Source: JBFIHF01 sp964411125
GTDB lineage: Bacteria > Myxococcota_A > Bradymonadia > Bradymonadales > Bradymonadaceae
NCBI GenBank assembly: GCA_964411125.1
Contig: CAYPJU010000121.1
Span: 1-12,641 of the forward strand
DNA: 12,641 nt
Direction: 5' to 3'
The position numbers and the translations under genes are program-made. The notes below the pieces were generated by a model that saw only the letters and a list, made by a program, of their open reading frames with translations, made no database searches and was not told where the DNA came from. Every line of letters begins with the position of its first letter. The stretch's first letter is position 1. Of this stretch, positions 1-7,672 are shown one piece after another.

Positions 1-9
1 TCTGTCGAG

Positions 10-103
10 TGGAGCTGATCGGGATCGAACCGACGACCTCTAGAGTGCGATTCTGCTCGGACGGGCTAATTGATGCTCTAACCTCGCGTAATTGCTAGAC
101 ACC
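10..103 (-). tRNA. tRNA-Ala-like remnant (3' half intact, 5' half degenerate)
   Basis: Read on the minus strand, positions 39 down to 10 give a standard tRNA 3' end: variable loop AGGTC, T stem GTCGG/CCGAT around the loop TTCGATC, 3' acceptor strand CAGCTCC and discriminator A. U at position 70 would allow the G3-U70 pair that marks alanine tRNAs. The seven bases where the anticodon loop should lie read ATCGCAC, giving anticodon CGC (Ala), but only three of the five stem pairs form. Further 5' there is a D-arm-like GGTTAGAGC (about 76-84). About 18 bases separate it from the anticodon arm, and no 5' acceptor strand matching CAGCTCC is present. No CCA is encoded. I read this as a tRNA pseudogene or an attachment-site remnant of an integrative element, not a working tRNA. 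A tmRNA 3' end was considered because of the CAGCTCCA ending, but the AGGTC variable loop fits tRNA-Ala better. Confidence 0.45.
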
Positions 104-210
104 GACAACGACCTACAACGGTCTGCGCCGGGGTTCGTGGACCTGCGAGGTGGAGTTGCGATGGAGTCTCCGTCCCGTGAATCGCTGTGGCAGAGGCGTG
201 AGGTCACCTG

Positions 211-3200
211 CTAATCCGTCGAGGCAAGGAGGTATGCATCGAGTTCTCGTGCAGTGATCACGTCGAACTCTGTCTCGCGTAGGCGAGGACCCATCAGCGA
301 ATGGCTCACCACTAGCAACGGATCTAATGTCCACTCGCCTCGGTCGGCCAGATCAAGGTCCATCAGCAGTGGTTCGACGTTTTGGCTCAGCCATTCGACC
401 CTCTTCTTGTGCTTGGCGATGGCTGACTTATCGCTACCAACAAGGTTCTCGATCTCGCCTGCTAATTCTCCAGGTGTTCGAGCACCACCCCAGTCTTTGC
501 ATTCCACGAGCCAGACACGCCGACTCGACTCGTCAATAGCGAGCACATCAATGTCACCGAGTTCGTTTCCGTCGGGGCCGAGCCGACCTCCTCCGACCTT
601 GTTGACTTCGATCCGGACGTTATCAGGCCCGAAGCAGTCGCCGAATATTTCCGCAACCCGCCGCACGAAAGCATCGCTGGCGTCCGTCTGCACCTTGGAA
701 ATCCAATCTTTCAGTTCAGGGGAGTCCGCGCGATATTTCCCCGTCGTGCACAGATGCAGGAGGTATTCAGCCGCCGCGATGCATTGCCGGGCGCCGAACA
801 CGATATGTTGCTCGTCGTCGGCCAGGTAGGGGCGTCGAAGGTACGAATATCGACGGTTAAATCGCCACGGCACAACCTCTTGCCAATCCATTCCGTCCAC
901 GAAACCGCTCCGCGGACTGAGAACGAGCTGGTCTAGCATTTGGTCGACGCTTTCGCCGAGGCCTGTCTCCTGAACAATGCGCTCCAAGAGGTCCTCACGT
1001 TCCATCCGAGCAACGCTTCCCGGAAACTGTTGTGCGATTCGCGCTGCCTCCACGTGAAAGTCAATCCAGGACGTGAAGGCGATGCCTGTCTCACTTCGAA
1101 ACGCTTCATCAAGTTCAACAACGACATCGGGCGCTTCAGCTTCGCCACGATTCCAGATTTGACGGAACTCGGACTCAGCGACGTTCGCGTGCTCCACGGA
1201 GAAAGCCTCCATGAACGAGCGCCCTGCCGCGCTCCACGCTTCGAGGTCGCGTCCTACTCGACCAGAGGGCAAGATGGAAACTTGGCCATCGACAAGCTCA
1301 TGAAATAGAAGGTCACTCTCGAAGCCGAAATTCACGATCGATGCAGATAACGCCAGAAGCCTGTCCACAGTTGAATCACTGAGAGGCTGGGACCCCGTCG
1401 GGCGGCGCGCCGCTACGAATTCCAGGAGGAAGCGCAGACCCACAGCGGTCTTCATGCGATCGGGCTTATCCTCTGCGAGCTGAGCGAGTAGTTCATCAGC
1501 TCCGCCGAAACATGCGAGCCGCGTCGGAATTGTCAGCTGCTCCTTCGCATCTCGGGCCAATGACGCTTCGTGGAGTTTCACAAGCCGCTGTAGTGTCCCG
1601 GAATCCGTCAAGCTCTGAACGGCCGACTCCAGCTCCTCGAAGAGGAACGGCATGATCTCATCTCGGTAGATCGCTGCTCGCTCCTCTGGGTCGACGGGGC
1701 CGACCTTCCTGCCCTCGTCGAGTAGCATGTCGCCGATCTCGTCAAGGATCAGATTCTCCTCGAACGCCGATACATCCGGTGGCCAGGGCAGACCCGAATC
1801 GTCGAACTCAGGCTGCGGGGGCAGCATTAATAGCTTTTTCTTCTGGCCCAACGGCGCAATGTCGTCGACCACCTGGACCGCGTTAAGTGTCGGAGTATGT
1901 GATGAGACCGCGCCGATCGCCTCGTCCAGGGAGGTGAGCATTACGACCAGGGTTTCACGTTCTCCAGCATTATCCGGGCCCAGGAGAACGCCGGCATGTT
2001 CGAGGTCGAACCGAAGCACCACAGCTCGTGATTCTGGGTCAAGACTGACCGCCAGGAAGTCCTCCGCGGAGCTCTCCGCTTCAGGCAGGGGCAATTCGCC
2101 ATCGAGATTCAGGCGAATGAGTACGTGCCCACGCCCCTCTGCTAGCCACGAGAGATGCGTCTTGATGGCCGGACGGAGTTGCCAGAGCCAGTAGGCGACA
2201 AATTCGCAGTAATCCACCATCCCCGGACGCTCTATCTCAGAAATGACCCACACGTTGGGGTCACCTTCCAGGAGGAGCGCGGCCGGTCCCCCGAAGTTGA
2301 GCGGAAAGTACAGCGGAAAGTCGTCGGATTCGTATTTGAGCGCTACCCGGCGGAGGCCAGATCCGTCCGGGCTGGTTGCTCCGTGAAATCCTCTCCTTCG
2401 CGCGACCTCCCGATTCAAGTCGCCAGAAAAACCTGGTGCAATCCAAAGATGGGAGGGACGCGACTCGTCCGAAGTGTAGTAGCTATATCCGTGCTCGCGG
2501 AAGAATGCGAACTCGTTCAATGTCGACGTGGGGTGCACCGTGCACGTTTCCCGAATCCTTGTCCTGGCGAGCGCAAACTGCCTCAGCAGCTGTGACTCTC
2601 CGGGTTCTAGGAATGCGATAGTATCTAACTCCGCCGGCGGCAGAGCGAGGAACGCGTCGGCATCCGGCAGCTCTTCTAGGCCGAAGACTCCGTCTCCCCC
2701 GGCGATCTGCGGGAGCGCGAGAAAGAGGTACTCGCTCGGCGGTTGCAGGTTCGCGATGAACTCCCTCGCCAGCTTTGCCGTGGCGTGAATCCTGGCTTCG
2801 ATATCGTGGAACGCGACCGAGGGGAACACGTCGTCACCAGTGTGCAAGGCGAGATCGTCGCAGGCCAGATACGCGAACAAGACTTTGTCGAAATCAAATC
2901 GAAAGAAACCTGCACGCTCGAGAAAACTGGCTTCGCCACGCGGAAGCCCCGCATCCAGCTTCTGCATTCCGAGCAAGCGCAGCGATTCCTCAATGCTATC
3001 CCACGTACAATCCGCAAATGCATTGGATAAAACTTCTCGATCGTCTCCGTCGAGTTTCTCCAACACGTGGTAGCGAAGAGCACTCACGATTGCTGAAGGG
3101 ATGGCAAGTATGAACTCGTCGCCATGCTCCACGAACGGCGAACGTAGCAGACACCCGTCGTCGAGCGTGTAGCGATCGAGTTCCACGTCCTTAGCAACGA

Positions 3201-3819
3201 GTGGACGAATATCATCCGCCGAAAGTCCCTTTTCAGTGAGGACGCGATCCAATTCGTCAACGCGAACGCGAGCCGCTGTTGCCAACCGCCGTAACTCACT
3301 CGCCGAACATGGCGAAGATTCAGTGCCGTTGATTGCCCCGCTGGATCGACGACCAAGGCACGCACGGCCCAAAATGAAGTCGGAGGCGATCAGCCCAGCA
3401 CCGCAGAGCCGCGAGGCCCGAATGTACGTGGCGGGCTTCAACCCTCGGCCGTGGGCTACTTCCAAAGCACGCAGAAGAAGTCGGAGGGTGAAGGTCGCCT
3501 GGGCGACCGCCCCGGGAATCAACTTGAACGAACCCCCTATGTAGACCAACTCCTCAACAAAGGGGGTTTCGATGGGGTCTTCAAGATGCGCCAATCCGGC
3601 AAACTCCTTCAGAATGAGCTGGTTGACTTTCCCCGGCGGGATCTTCTTCCGCCCAACGCTACGAAGCCTGGATGCAGCGACATGTGCGGCTGCCGCGTTC
3701 GCCTCGCCGTTCATGTACTCGTCCAACATCGTGAGCAGCGCTCGCTTCAACATCTCACCCTGGGACTGCTCGATCGTCTTGAACAACAGCGCCAGCGCTT
3801 CTACGGTCTTCTCGGTCAT
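211..3819 (-). CDS. Large uncharacterised protein with C-terminal PD-(D/E)XK (NERD/Mrr-like) nuclease domain
   Basis: This is an uninterrupted 1202-residue reading frame. The ATG at 3819 is preceded by AGGAG with 7-base spacing. I recognise no family in residues 1 to about 1030: there is no Walker A, helicase motif, methyltransferase motif, signal peptide or clear membrane segment. The last ~170 residues fit a PD-(D/E)XK endonuclease fold: a strand with GDIDVLAID (D1091), then VWLVECKDW (E1106, K1108), giving the order D-x14-E-x-K, followed by a helix rich in Lys and Glu. This resembles NERD and Mrr-type nuclease domains of restriction and defence proteins. It stands alone with no partner gene on its strand, a tRNA-like remnant lies just beyond its 3' end, and parts look less GC-rich than the genes to the right. 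A DNA-targeting role in defence or in a mobile element is inference; the function of the first 1000 residues is unknown. Confidence 0.85.
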   Translation of the reverse strand: MTEKTVEALALLFKTIEQSQGEMLKRALLTMLDEYMNGEANAAAAHVAASRLRSVGRKKIPPGKVNQLILKEFAGLAHLEDPIETPFVEELVYIGGSFKLIPGAVAQATFTLRLLLRALEVAHGRGLKPATYIRASRLCGAGLIASDFILGRACLGRRSSGAINGTESSPCSASELRRLATAARVRVDELDRVLTEKGLSADDIRPLVAKDVELDRYTLDDGCLLRSPFVEHGDEFILAIPSAIVSALRYHVLEKLDGDDREVLSNAFADCTWDSIEESLRLLGMQKLDAGLPRGEASFLERAGFFRFDFDKVLFAYLACDDLALHTGDDVFPSVAFHDIEARIHATAKLAREFIANLQPPSEYLFLALPQIAGGDGVFGLEELPDADAFLALPPAELDTIAFLEPGESQLLRQFALARTRIRETCTVHPTSTLNEFAFFREHGYSYYTSDESRPSHLWIAPGFSGDLNREVARRRGFHGATSPDGSGLRRVALKYESDDFPLYFPLNFGGPAALLLEGDPNVWVISEIERPGMVDYCEFVAYWLWQLRPAIKTHLSWLAEGRGHVLIRLNLDGELPLPEAESSAEDFLAVSLDPESRAVVLRFDLEHAGVLLGPDNAGERETLVVMLTSLDEAIGAVSSHTPTLNAVQVVDDIAPLGQKKKLLMLPPQPEFDDSGLPWPPDVSAFEENLILDEIGDMLLDEGRKVGPVDPEERAAIYRDEIMPFLFEELESAVQSLTDSGTLQRLVKLHEASLARDAKEQLTIPTRLACFGGADELLAQLAEDKPDRMKTAVGLRFLLEFVAARRPTGSQPLSDSTVDRLLALSASIVNFGFESDLLFHELVDGQVSILPSGRVGRDLEAWSAAGRSFMEAFSVEHANVAESEFRQIWNRGEAEAPDVVVELDEAFRSETGIAFTSWIDFHVEAARIAQQFPGSVARMEREDLLERIVQETGLGESVDQMLDQLVLSPRSGFVDGMDWQEVVPWRFNRRYSYLRRPYLADDEQHIVFGARQCIAAAEYLLHLCTTGKYRADSPELKDWISKVQTDASDAFVRRVAEIFGDCFGPDNVRIEVNKVGGGRLGPDGNELGDIDVLAIDESSRRVWLVECKDWGGARTPGELAGEIENLVGSDKSAIAKHKKRVEWLSQNVEPLLMDLDLADRGEWTLDPLLVVSHSLMGPRLRETEFDVITARELDAYLLASTD

Positions 3820-4003
3820 CGGGAATCTCCTGTGGTTGTGGGGTGTGGAAATTCCCTTCTACAGGAGCCCGGTGATCATGTGGATCATCGGCAGCCTATG
3901 CGGCCCGCTCGTACACCACTCCGTGGGACACTATCCTCCTCGCGGTCCGCGGGATGGCGCGGACGTTGCATTTTGCGCTCGATGAATTCATGAGCAGTCA
4001 CAA
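3820..4003. promoter_or_regulatory. Divergent intergenic region with a small inverted repeat
   Basis: These 184 bp separate the divergently read nuclease-domain gene and the copper operon, so promoters for both should lie here. I cannot assign convincing -35/-10 boxes. Positions 3873-3887 hold a perfect 5-bp inverted repeat, TGATC-N5-GATCA, a possible operator half-site pair. GGAAATTCC at about 3847-3855 is a second small near-palindrome. No classical CueR, CsoR or CopY copper operator was recognised. Confidence 0.3.
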
Positions 4004-5518
4004 ATGATTACAGCAAAACACCTCTACTTGTTCTCGATCGTCGTCCTTTCGGCGTGCGCATCCGCGAAATCGACCCCGAGCTCCTCGACCGCGGCCGACG
4101 GCCCCACCGTTTCCGAGCAGACCACGGCAGTCGAGTTACCACCTGCAGAAGCGTTTCGATCCGACATCGCGTTTGTACCAAGCATTTCCGAAGGGACGAT
4201 TTCCGCCCTCGACCTTGTGAACAACAAGGTCGCGTGGACCCTCGAGGTAAGCGCCGGCGCGGATGACAAGCCGCCGCAGTCCGCCATGGGCATCGCATCG
4301 ACGCGCGACGCAAAGCTCGTCTTCACGGCCGACGCCGCCACGAACGAGGTTGTGGTCGTGGACGGGACGTCTCAGAAGATCTGGAAGAGAATTCCGGTTG
4401 ACCACGGCGTACACGCGATCAACATCTGCCCACACGACCACTGGGTGTTCGTGTCGGGGCGGCTTCCAGATTACCCCTGGCTGACGAAGACTACTGTCAT
4501 CAACGCGAAGGACCTCTCGGTCGCCGGCGCCCTTGCCCCGGGTCTGGGGAATTCCGCGCACTACGCGTTCACCCCCGACGGCAAGGAAGCATGGGCAGCT
4601 TCGGTATCGACCAACCTGGCCTGGGTCGTCGACGTCGCGACGCGCAGCGTGACCGACGTCATTCCGCTGATTCCCGGCGATCTCGAGGGGACGAGTCCGG
4701 AAGGCAAGATGGGGCTCATCGGCCTGAACGAGGTAGCGATCTCGCCGGACGGCCAGCGTGCGTTCCTGGTCGGACCGGAGGCCGGCACCGTGTTCGCAGT
4801 CGACGTTCCATCACGCAACCTCGTGGCGTCGAAACGTGTCGGTGAACGGACTCACGGCGTTGGCGTGACACGGGATGGCCGCGAGGTATGGACGGCGAAC
4901 AACACCGGCACGATCACGATCCTCGATCCGAAGACGCTCGAGATTCTCGGGCAAGTCGACATGCGCGAGCACGTCACCGAACTGACCTTCGCGCACATCG
5001 CATTCTCCGTGGACGGCAAGACCGCCTATGTCAGCTGGGAAAGGGACGTGGGCGTGATCGACGTAGCCTCGCGCAAAATCGTGGACGTGATCGAAGTAGG
5101 TACGGGCCCGCACGAAATCTCGCTGGAAGACTTCTTCATCCGCTCCTCCGGCCGTGTTACGGGTTCGTCGGATACAGCTGCGACTCCGGCAGCTCCAACC
5201 TCGTCGGCGAAGTCGTCGAGCGCGGGCGGCGTCACGGTGGAGGCCACAATGGACCGCGACCCCGAGGGTCAGTTGCATTTCACGTTGGCCCTGAACACGC
5301 ACTCGCGTGACCTCATGGCGTCCGATCTCGCAGCAACGGCTCGCGTCGAGGTCAATGGAAAACTGGGGAGTCGAAGAATGAGTGGAAGCCTTCCAGCGAG
5401 GACTCGCACCATCGCAAAGGCGGCGACCACGATCAAAGCGCCGGCCGGGGCCGACGTGAAGCTCGTCTTGCCCGATGTCGGCGGGACGAGCCACGAGCTG
5501 ATGTGGACGAGGGAGTGA
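4004..5518 (+). CDS. YVTN-type beta-propeller lipoprotein
   Basis: This 504-residue protein starts with a lipoprotein signal: a short n-region, a hydrophobic stretch (residues 7-17) and lipobox LSAC with Cys18. It is therefore probably anchored in a membrane outside the cytoplasm. After a Ser/Thr-rich linker, residues ~50-375 form repeats of the YVTN beta-propeller kind, with recurring units such as SPDGQRAFLVG, DGKEAWAAS, VDVATRSV and DGKTAYVSW. A Ser/Ala-rich linker (~380-405) leads to a beta-rich C-terminal domain of about 100 residues containing LNTHSRDL. From memory this resembles a small Ig-like domain seen in other exported bacterial and archaeal proteins. No metal-binding cluster is obvious in the propeller. 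The start has only a weak ribosome site (GAGCA). The stop lies 1 bp before the copper ATPase start, so the two are probably co-translated. A role in periplasmic copper handling or sensing is inference from that neighbour. Confidence 0.85.
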   Translation: MITAKHLYLFSIVVLSACASAKSTPSSSTAADGPTVSEQTTAVELPPAEAFRSDIAFVPSISEGTISALDLVNNKVAWTLEVSAGADDKPPQSAMGIASTRDAKLVFTADAATNEVVVVDGTSQKIWKRIPVDHGVHAINICPHDHWVFVSGRLPDYPWLTKTTVINAKDLSVAGALAPGLGNSAHYAFTPDGKEAWAASVSTNLAWVVDVATRSVTDVIPLIPGDLEGTSPEGKMGLIGLNEVAISPDGQRAFLVGPEAGTVFAVDVPSRNLVASKRVGERTHGVGVTRDGREVWTANNTGTITILDPKTLEILGQVDMREHVTELTFAHIAFSVDGKTAYVSWERDVGVIDVASRKIVDVIEVGTGPHEISLEDFFIRSSGRVTGSSDTAATPAAPTSSAKSSSAGGVTVEATMDRDPEGQLHFTLALNTHSRDLMASDLAATARVEVNGKLGSRRMSGSLPARTRTIAKAATTIKAPAGADVKLVLPDVGGTSHELMWTRE

Positions 5519-5519
5519 A

Positions 5520-7604
5520 ATGACAGAGCCAGGCGATCACGACCACCATCATGCGCATCATGATAGTCAACACTCCGGACATGGTGAAACCAAGCCGGCC
5601 GAGCACGGTGGGCACCACGATGGCGGCGGCCACGGGGGACATCACGACCACCATGCCCACATGGTGGCGGACTTCCGGAAGAGGTTCTGGATTTCTCTCG
5701 CGTTGTCCGTCCCGGTCATCGTTCTGTCGCCGATGCTCCAGGAGCTCGCGGGACTGCGCGAGACCTTGCATTTCACCGGGGACCTGTTCGTCTCAGCGGC
5801 GTTCTCGACGGTCATCTTCTTCTATGGCGGTTGGCCCTTCCTGAAAGGGTTGGCGAACGAGCTGCGGAAGAAAGCCCCGGGGATGATGACGCTCATCGCG
5901 ATCGCCATCGCGACAGCCTACGTCTACAGCGTCGCCGTCGTACTGGGGCTCGAAGGCAAGGTGTTCTTCTGGGAGCTCGCGACGCTGATCGACATCATGC
6001 TGCTCGGTCACTGGATCGAGATGAAGTCGGTCATGGGCGCTTCCAAGGCGCTCGAAGAGCTCGCAAAGCTCATGCCGTCCGAGGCGCACAAGGTCTTCGA
6101 GGACGGTCACACCGAAGATGTTCCCGTCGAAACCTTGAAGCACGGCGACCGCCTGCTCGTAAAGCCCGGCGAGAAGATCCCGGCCGACGGCCAGATCGTC
6201 GACGGGCGCAGCTCGATCAACGAAGCGATGCTGACGGGTGAATCGAAGCCGGTGGAGAAGTCGGAGGGGGACGAGGTCATCGGCGGCTCGGTCAACGGCG
6301 AGGGTTCGATCGAGATCATCGTGGAGAAGACCGGCGACGAGGGCTTTCTCTCGCAGGTCATCACATTGGTTCGGGAGGCCCAAGACTCCAAGTCGAAGAC
6401 CCAGGACCTCGCAAATCGCGCTGCCGTGTGGCTCACGGGCATCGCGCTCGGCGGTGGCGCGCTCACGCTCGCGCTGTGGCTCATCTTCGGTGACAAGCCG
6501 GTTGCGTTTGCGATCGAACGCATGGTCACCGTGATGGTCATCACATGCCCCCACGCGCTGGGGCTCGCCGTCCCGCTCGTCGTCGCGGTGTCGACCGCCA
6601 TCGCGGCACAGAACGGACTGCTCATTCGTGACCGCGCCGCGTTCGAAGCGGCCCGGAACATCGACGCGATCCTGTTCGACAAGACGGGAACGCTGACGAA
6701 GGGAGAGTTCGGGGTAACCGAAACGATCGTCTTCGAGGAGGCGCCCGACGATGTCGACGAAGCACGGCTTCTCAACCTGGCCGCGTCGCTCGAGTCGCGT
6801 TCCGAACATCCGATCGCGCAGGGCATCGTACGGTCCGCTGACGGCGGACTCGAGGTCGCCGACTTCCAGGCCATCACCGGGAGGGGCGCCGAGGCTACGG
6901 TCGACGGCGTGGACCTGAAGGTCGTGAGCCCGGGTTACCTTCGGGAGAACGACTTCGAAGTGACAGATGAGCGTGTGGACGCTGTGCTCGCGAAGGGCAC
7001 GACAGTGGTCTACGTCATCCTCGACGGCACGCTCAGCGGTGCCATCGCGCTCGCCGACATCGTGCGCCCGGAGTCCAAGCAGGCGATCGCGCGATTCAAG
7101 GAGATGGGCATTCGCTGCATGATGCTCACCGGCGACAACCCGCAGGTGGCCAAGGCCGTCGCCGACGAGATCGGGCTCGACGAGTACTTCGCTGAAGTGC
7201 TGCCCGACCAGAAAGCGAAGAAGGTCAAGGAGGTGCAGGGGCGCGGGCTGGTCGTCGCGATGACGGGTGACGGCGTAAACGATGCCCCCGCGCTCGCTCA
7301 GGCGGATGTTGGGATCGCCGTCGGAGCGGGGACGGACGTCGCGGTGGAAACAGCGGACATCGTGCTCGTGAGCAACAAACCCGACGACGTGGCCGCACTG
7401 ATTGGCTTGGCGCGCAACACCTACAGCAAGATGATCCAGAATCTCGTCTGGGCCACCGGCTACAACGCGTTCGCGATACCGCTCGCCGCGGGGATCCTGT
7501 TTCCCTGGGACCTCTACCTGAGCCCTGCGGTTGGCGCGGTGTTCATGTCGGCGAGCACCGTCATCGTCGCATTCAATGCACGCCTCCTCAAACTCGAGAA
7601 GTGA
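5520..7604 (+). CDS. copB: Copper-translocating P1B-type ATPase, CopB type
   Basis: This 694-residue inner-membrane pump exports copper ions using ATP. In place of CxxC domains the N terminus carries a histidine-rich tail with 17 His in residues 7-47. About eight membrane segments follow in the usual P1B order. Motifs seen: actuator TGES (239-242), the membrane metal site CPH (343-345) typical of the CopB subgroup in place of CPC, phosphorylated Asp in DKTGT (D387), the SEHP motif with H430-P431, TGDN (537-540) and GDGVND (583-588). The last membrane pair has NLVWATGYN and MSASTVIVAFNA, again as in CopB proteins. Length is normal for the family. The start has a good ribosome site, GAGGGAG, 4 bases upstream, overlapping the end of the lipoprotein gene. 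CopB pumps are variously reported to move Cu(I) or Cu(II); silver cannot be excluded. All catalytic residues are present, so it should be active. Confidence 0.96.
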   Translation: MTEPGDHDHHHAHHDSQHSGHGETKPAEHGGHHDGGGHGGHHDHHAHMVADFRKRFWISLALSVPVIVLSPMLQELAGLRETLHFTGDLFVSAAFSTVIFFYGGWPFLKGLANELRKKAPGMMTLIAIAIATAYVYSVAVVLGLEGKVFFWELATLIDIMLLGHWIEMKSVMGASKALEELAKLMPSEAHKVFEDGHTEDVPVETLKHGDRLLVKPGEKIPADGQIVDGRSSINEAMLTGESKPVEKSEGDEVIGGSVNGEGSIEIIVEKTGDEGFLSQVITLVREAQDSKSKTQDLANRAAVWLTGIALGGGALTLALWLIFGDKPVAFAIERMVTVMVITCPHALGLAVPLVVAVSTAIAAQNGLLIRDRAAFEAARNIDAILFDKTGTLTKGEFGVTETIVFEEAPDDVDEARLLNLAASLESRSEHPIAQGIVRSADGGLEVADFQAITGRGAEATVDGVDLKVVSPGYLRENDFEVTDERVDAVLAKGTTVVYVILDGTLSGAIALADIVRPESKQAIARFKEMGIRCMMLTGDNPQVAKAVADEIGLDEYFAEVLPDQKAKKVKEVQGRGLVVAMTGDGVNDAPALAQADVGIAVGAGTDVAVETADIVLVSNKPDDVAALIGLARNTYSKMIQNLVWATGYNAFAIPLAAGILFPWDLYLSPAVGAVFMSASTVIVAFNARLLKLEK

Positions 7605-7672
7605 TGCGCAAGCTGATCCTCGTACTCCTTGCCGTACGAACAGATTCCAGCCAAACAGAGGGCTCAGAATGA
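7604..7672 (+). CDS. 22-codon mini-ORF bridging copB and gap
   Basis: The stop of copB and an ATG overlap as TGATG (7602-7606). The frame opened there runs 22 codons and ends in a TGA that overlaps the next gene's start as ATGA (7669-7672). The peptide begins MRKLILVLLA, which looks like the start of a signal peptide or a single hydrophobic segment, then turns polar. It could be a translational-coupling leader that carries ribosomes from copB to gap, a small membrane peptide, or the eroded start of a lost exported protein. The exact fit of both overlaps argues that the frame is read. Nothing here proves a stable peptide. Confidence 0.35.
   Translation: MRKLILVLLAVRTDSSQTEGSE
7658..7661 (+). 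promoter_or_regulatory. Ribosome binding site that sets the gap start
   Basis: GAGG lies 7 bases before the ATG at 7669 and inside the 22-codon mini-ORF. It supports that ATG over the upstream in-frame start at 7531. Confidence 0.6.

Noticed and set aside
10..103. tmRNA (ssrA) gene 3' end
   Set aside because: The CAGCTCCA ending fits tmRNA, but the AGGTC variable loop and the anticodon-like loop fit tRNA-Ala better. No 5' GGGGCTG end or tag-coding frame can fit before the nuclease gene.
7531..7668. 46-residue N-terminal extension of GAPDH
   Set aside because: It lies largely inside copB, has no ribosome site, and the Rossmann strand begins right after the ATG at 7669.
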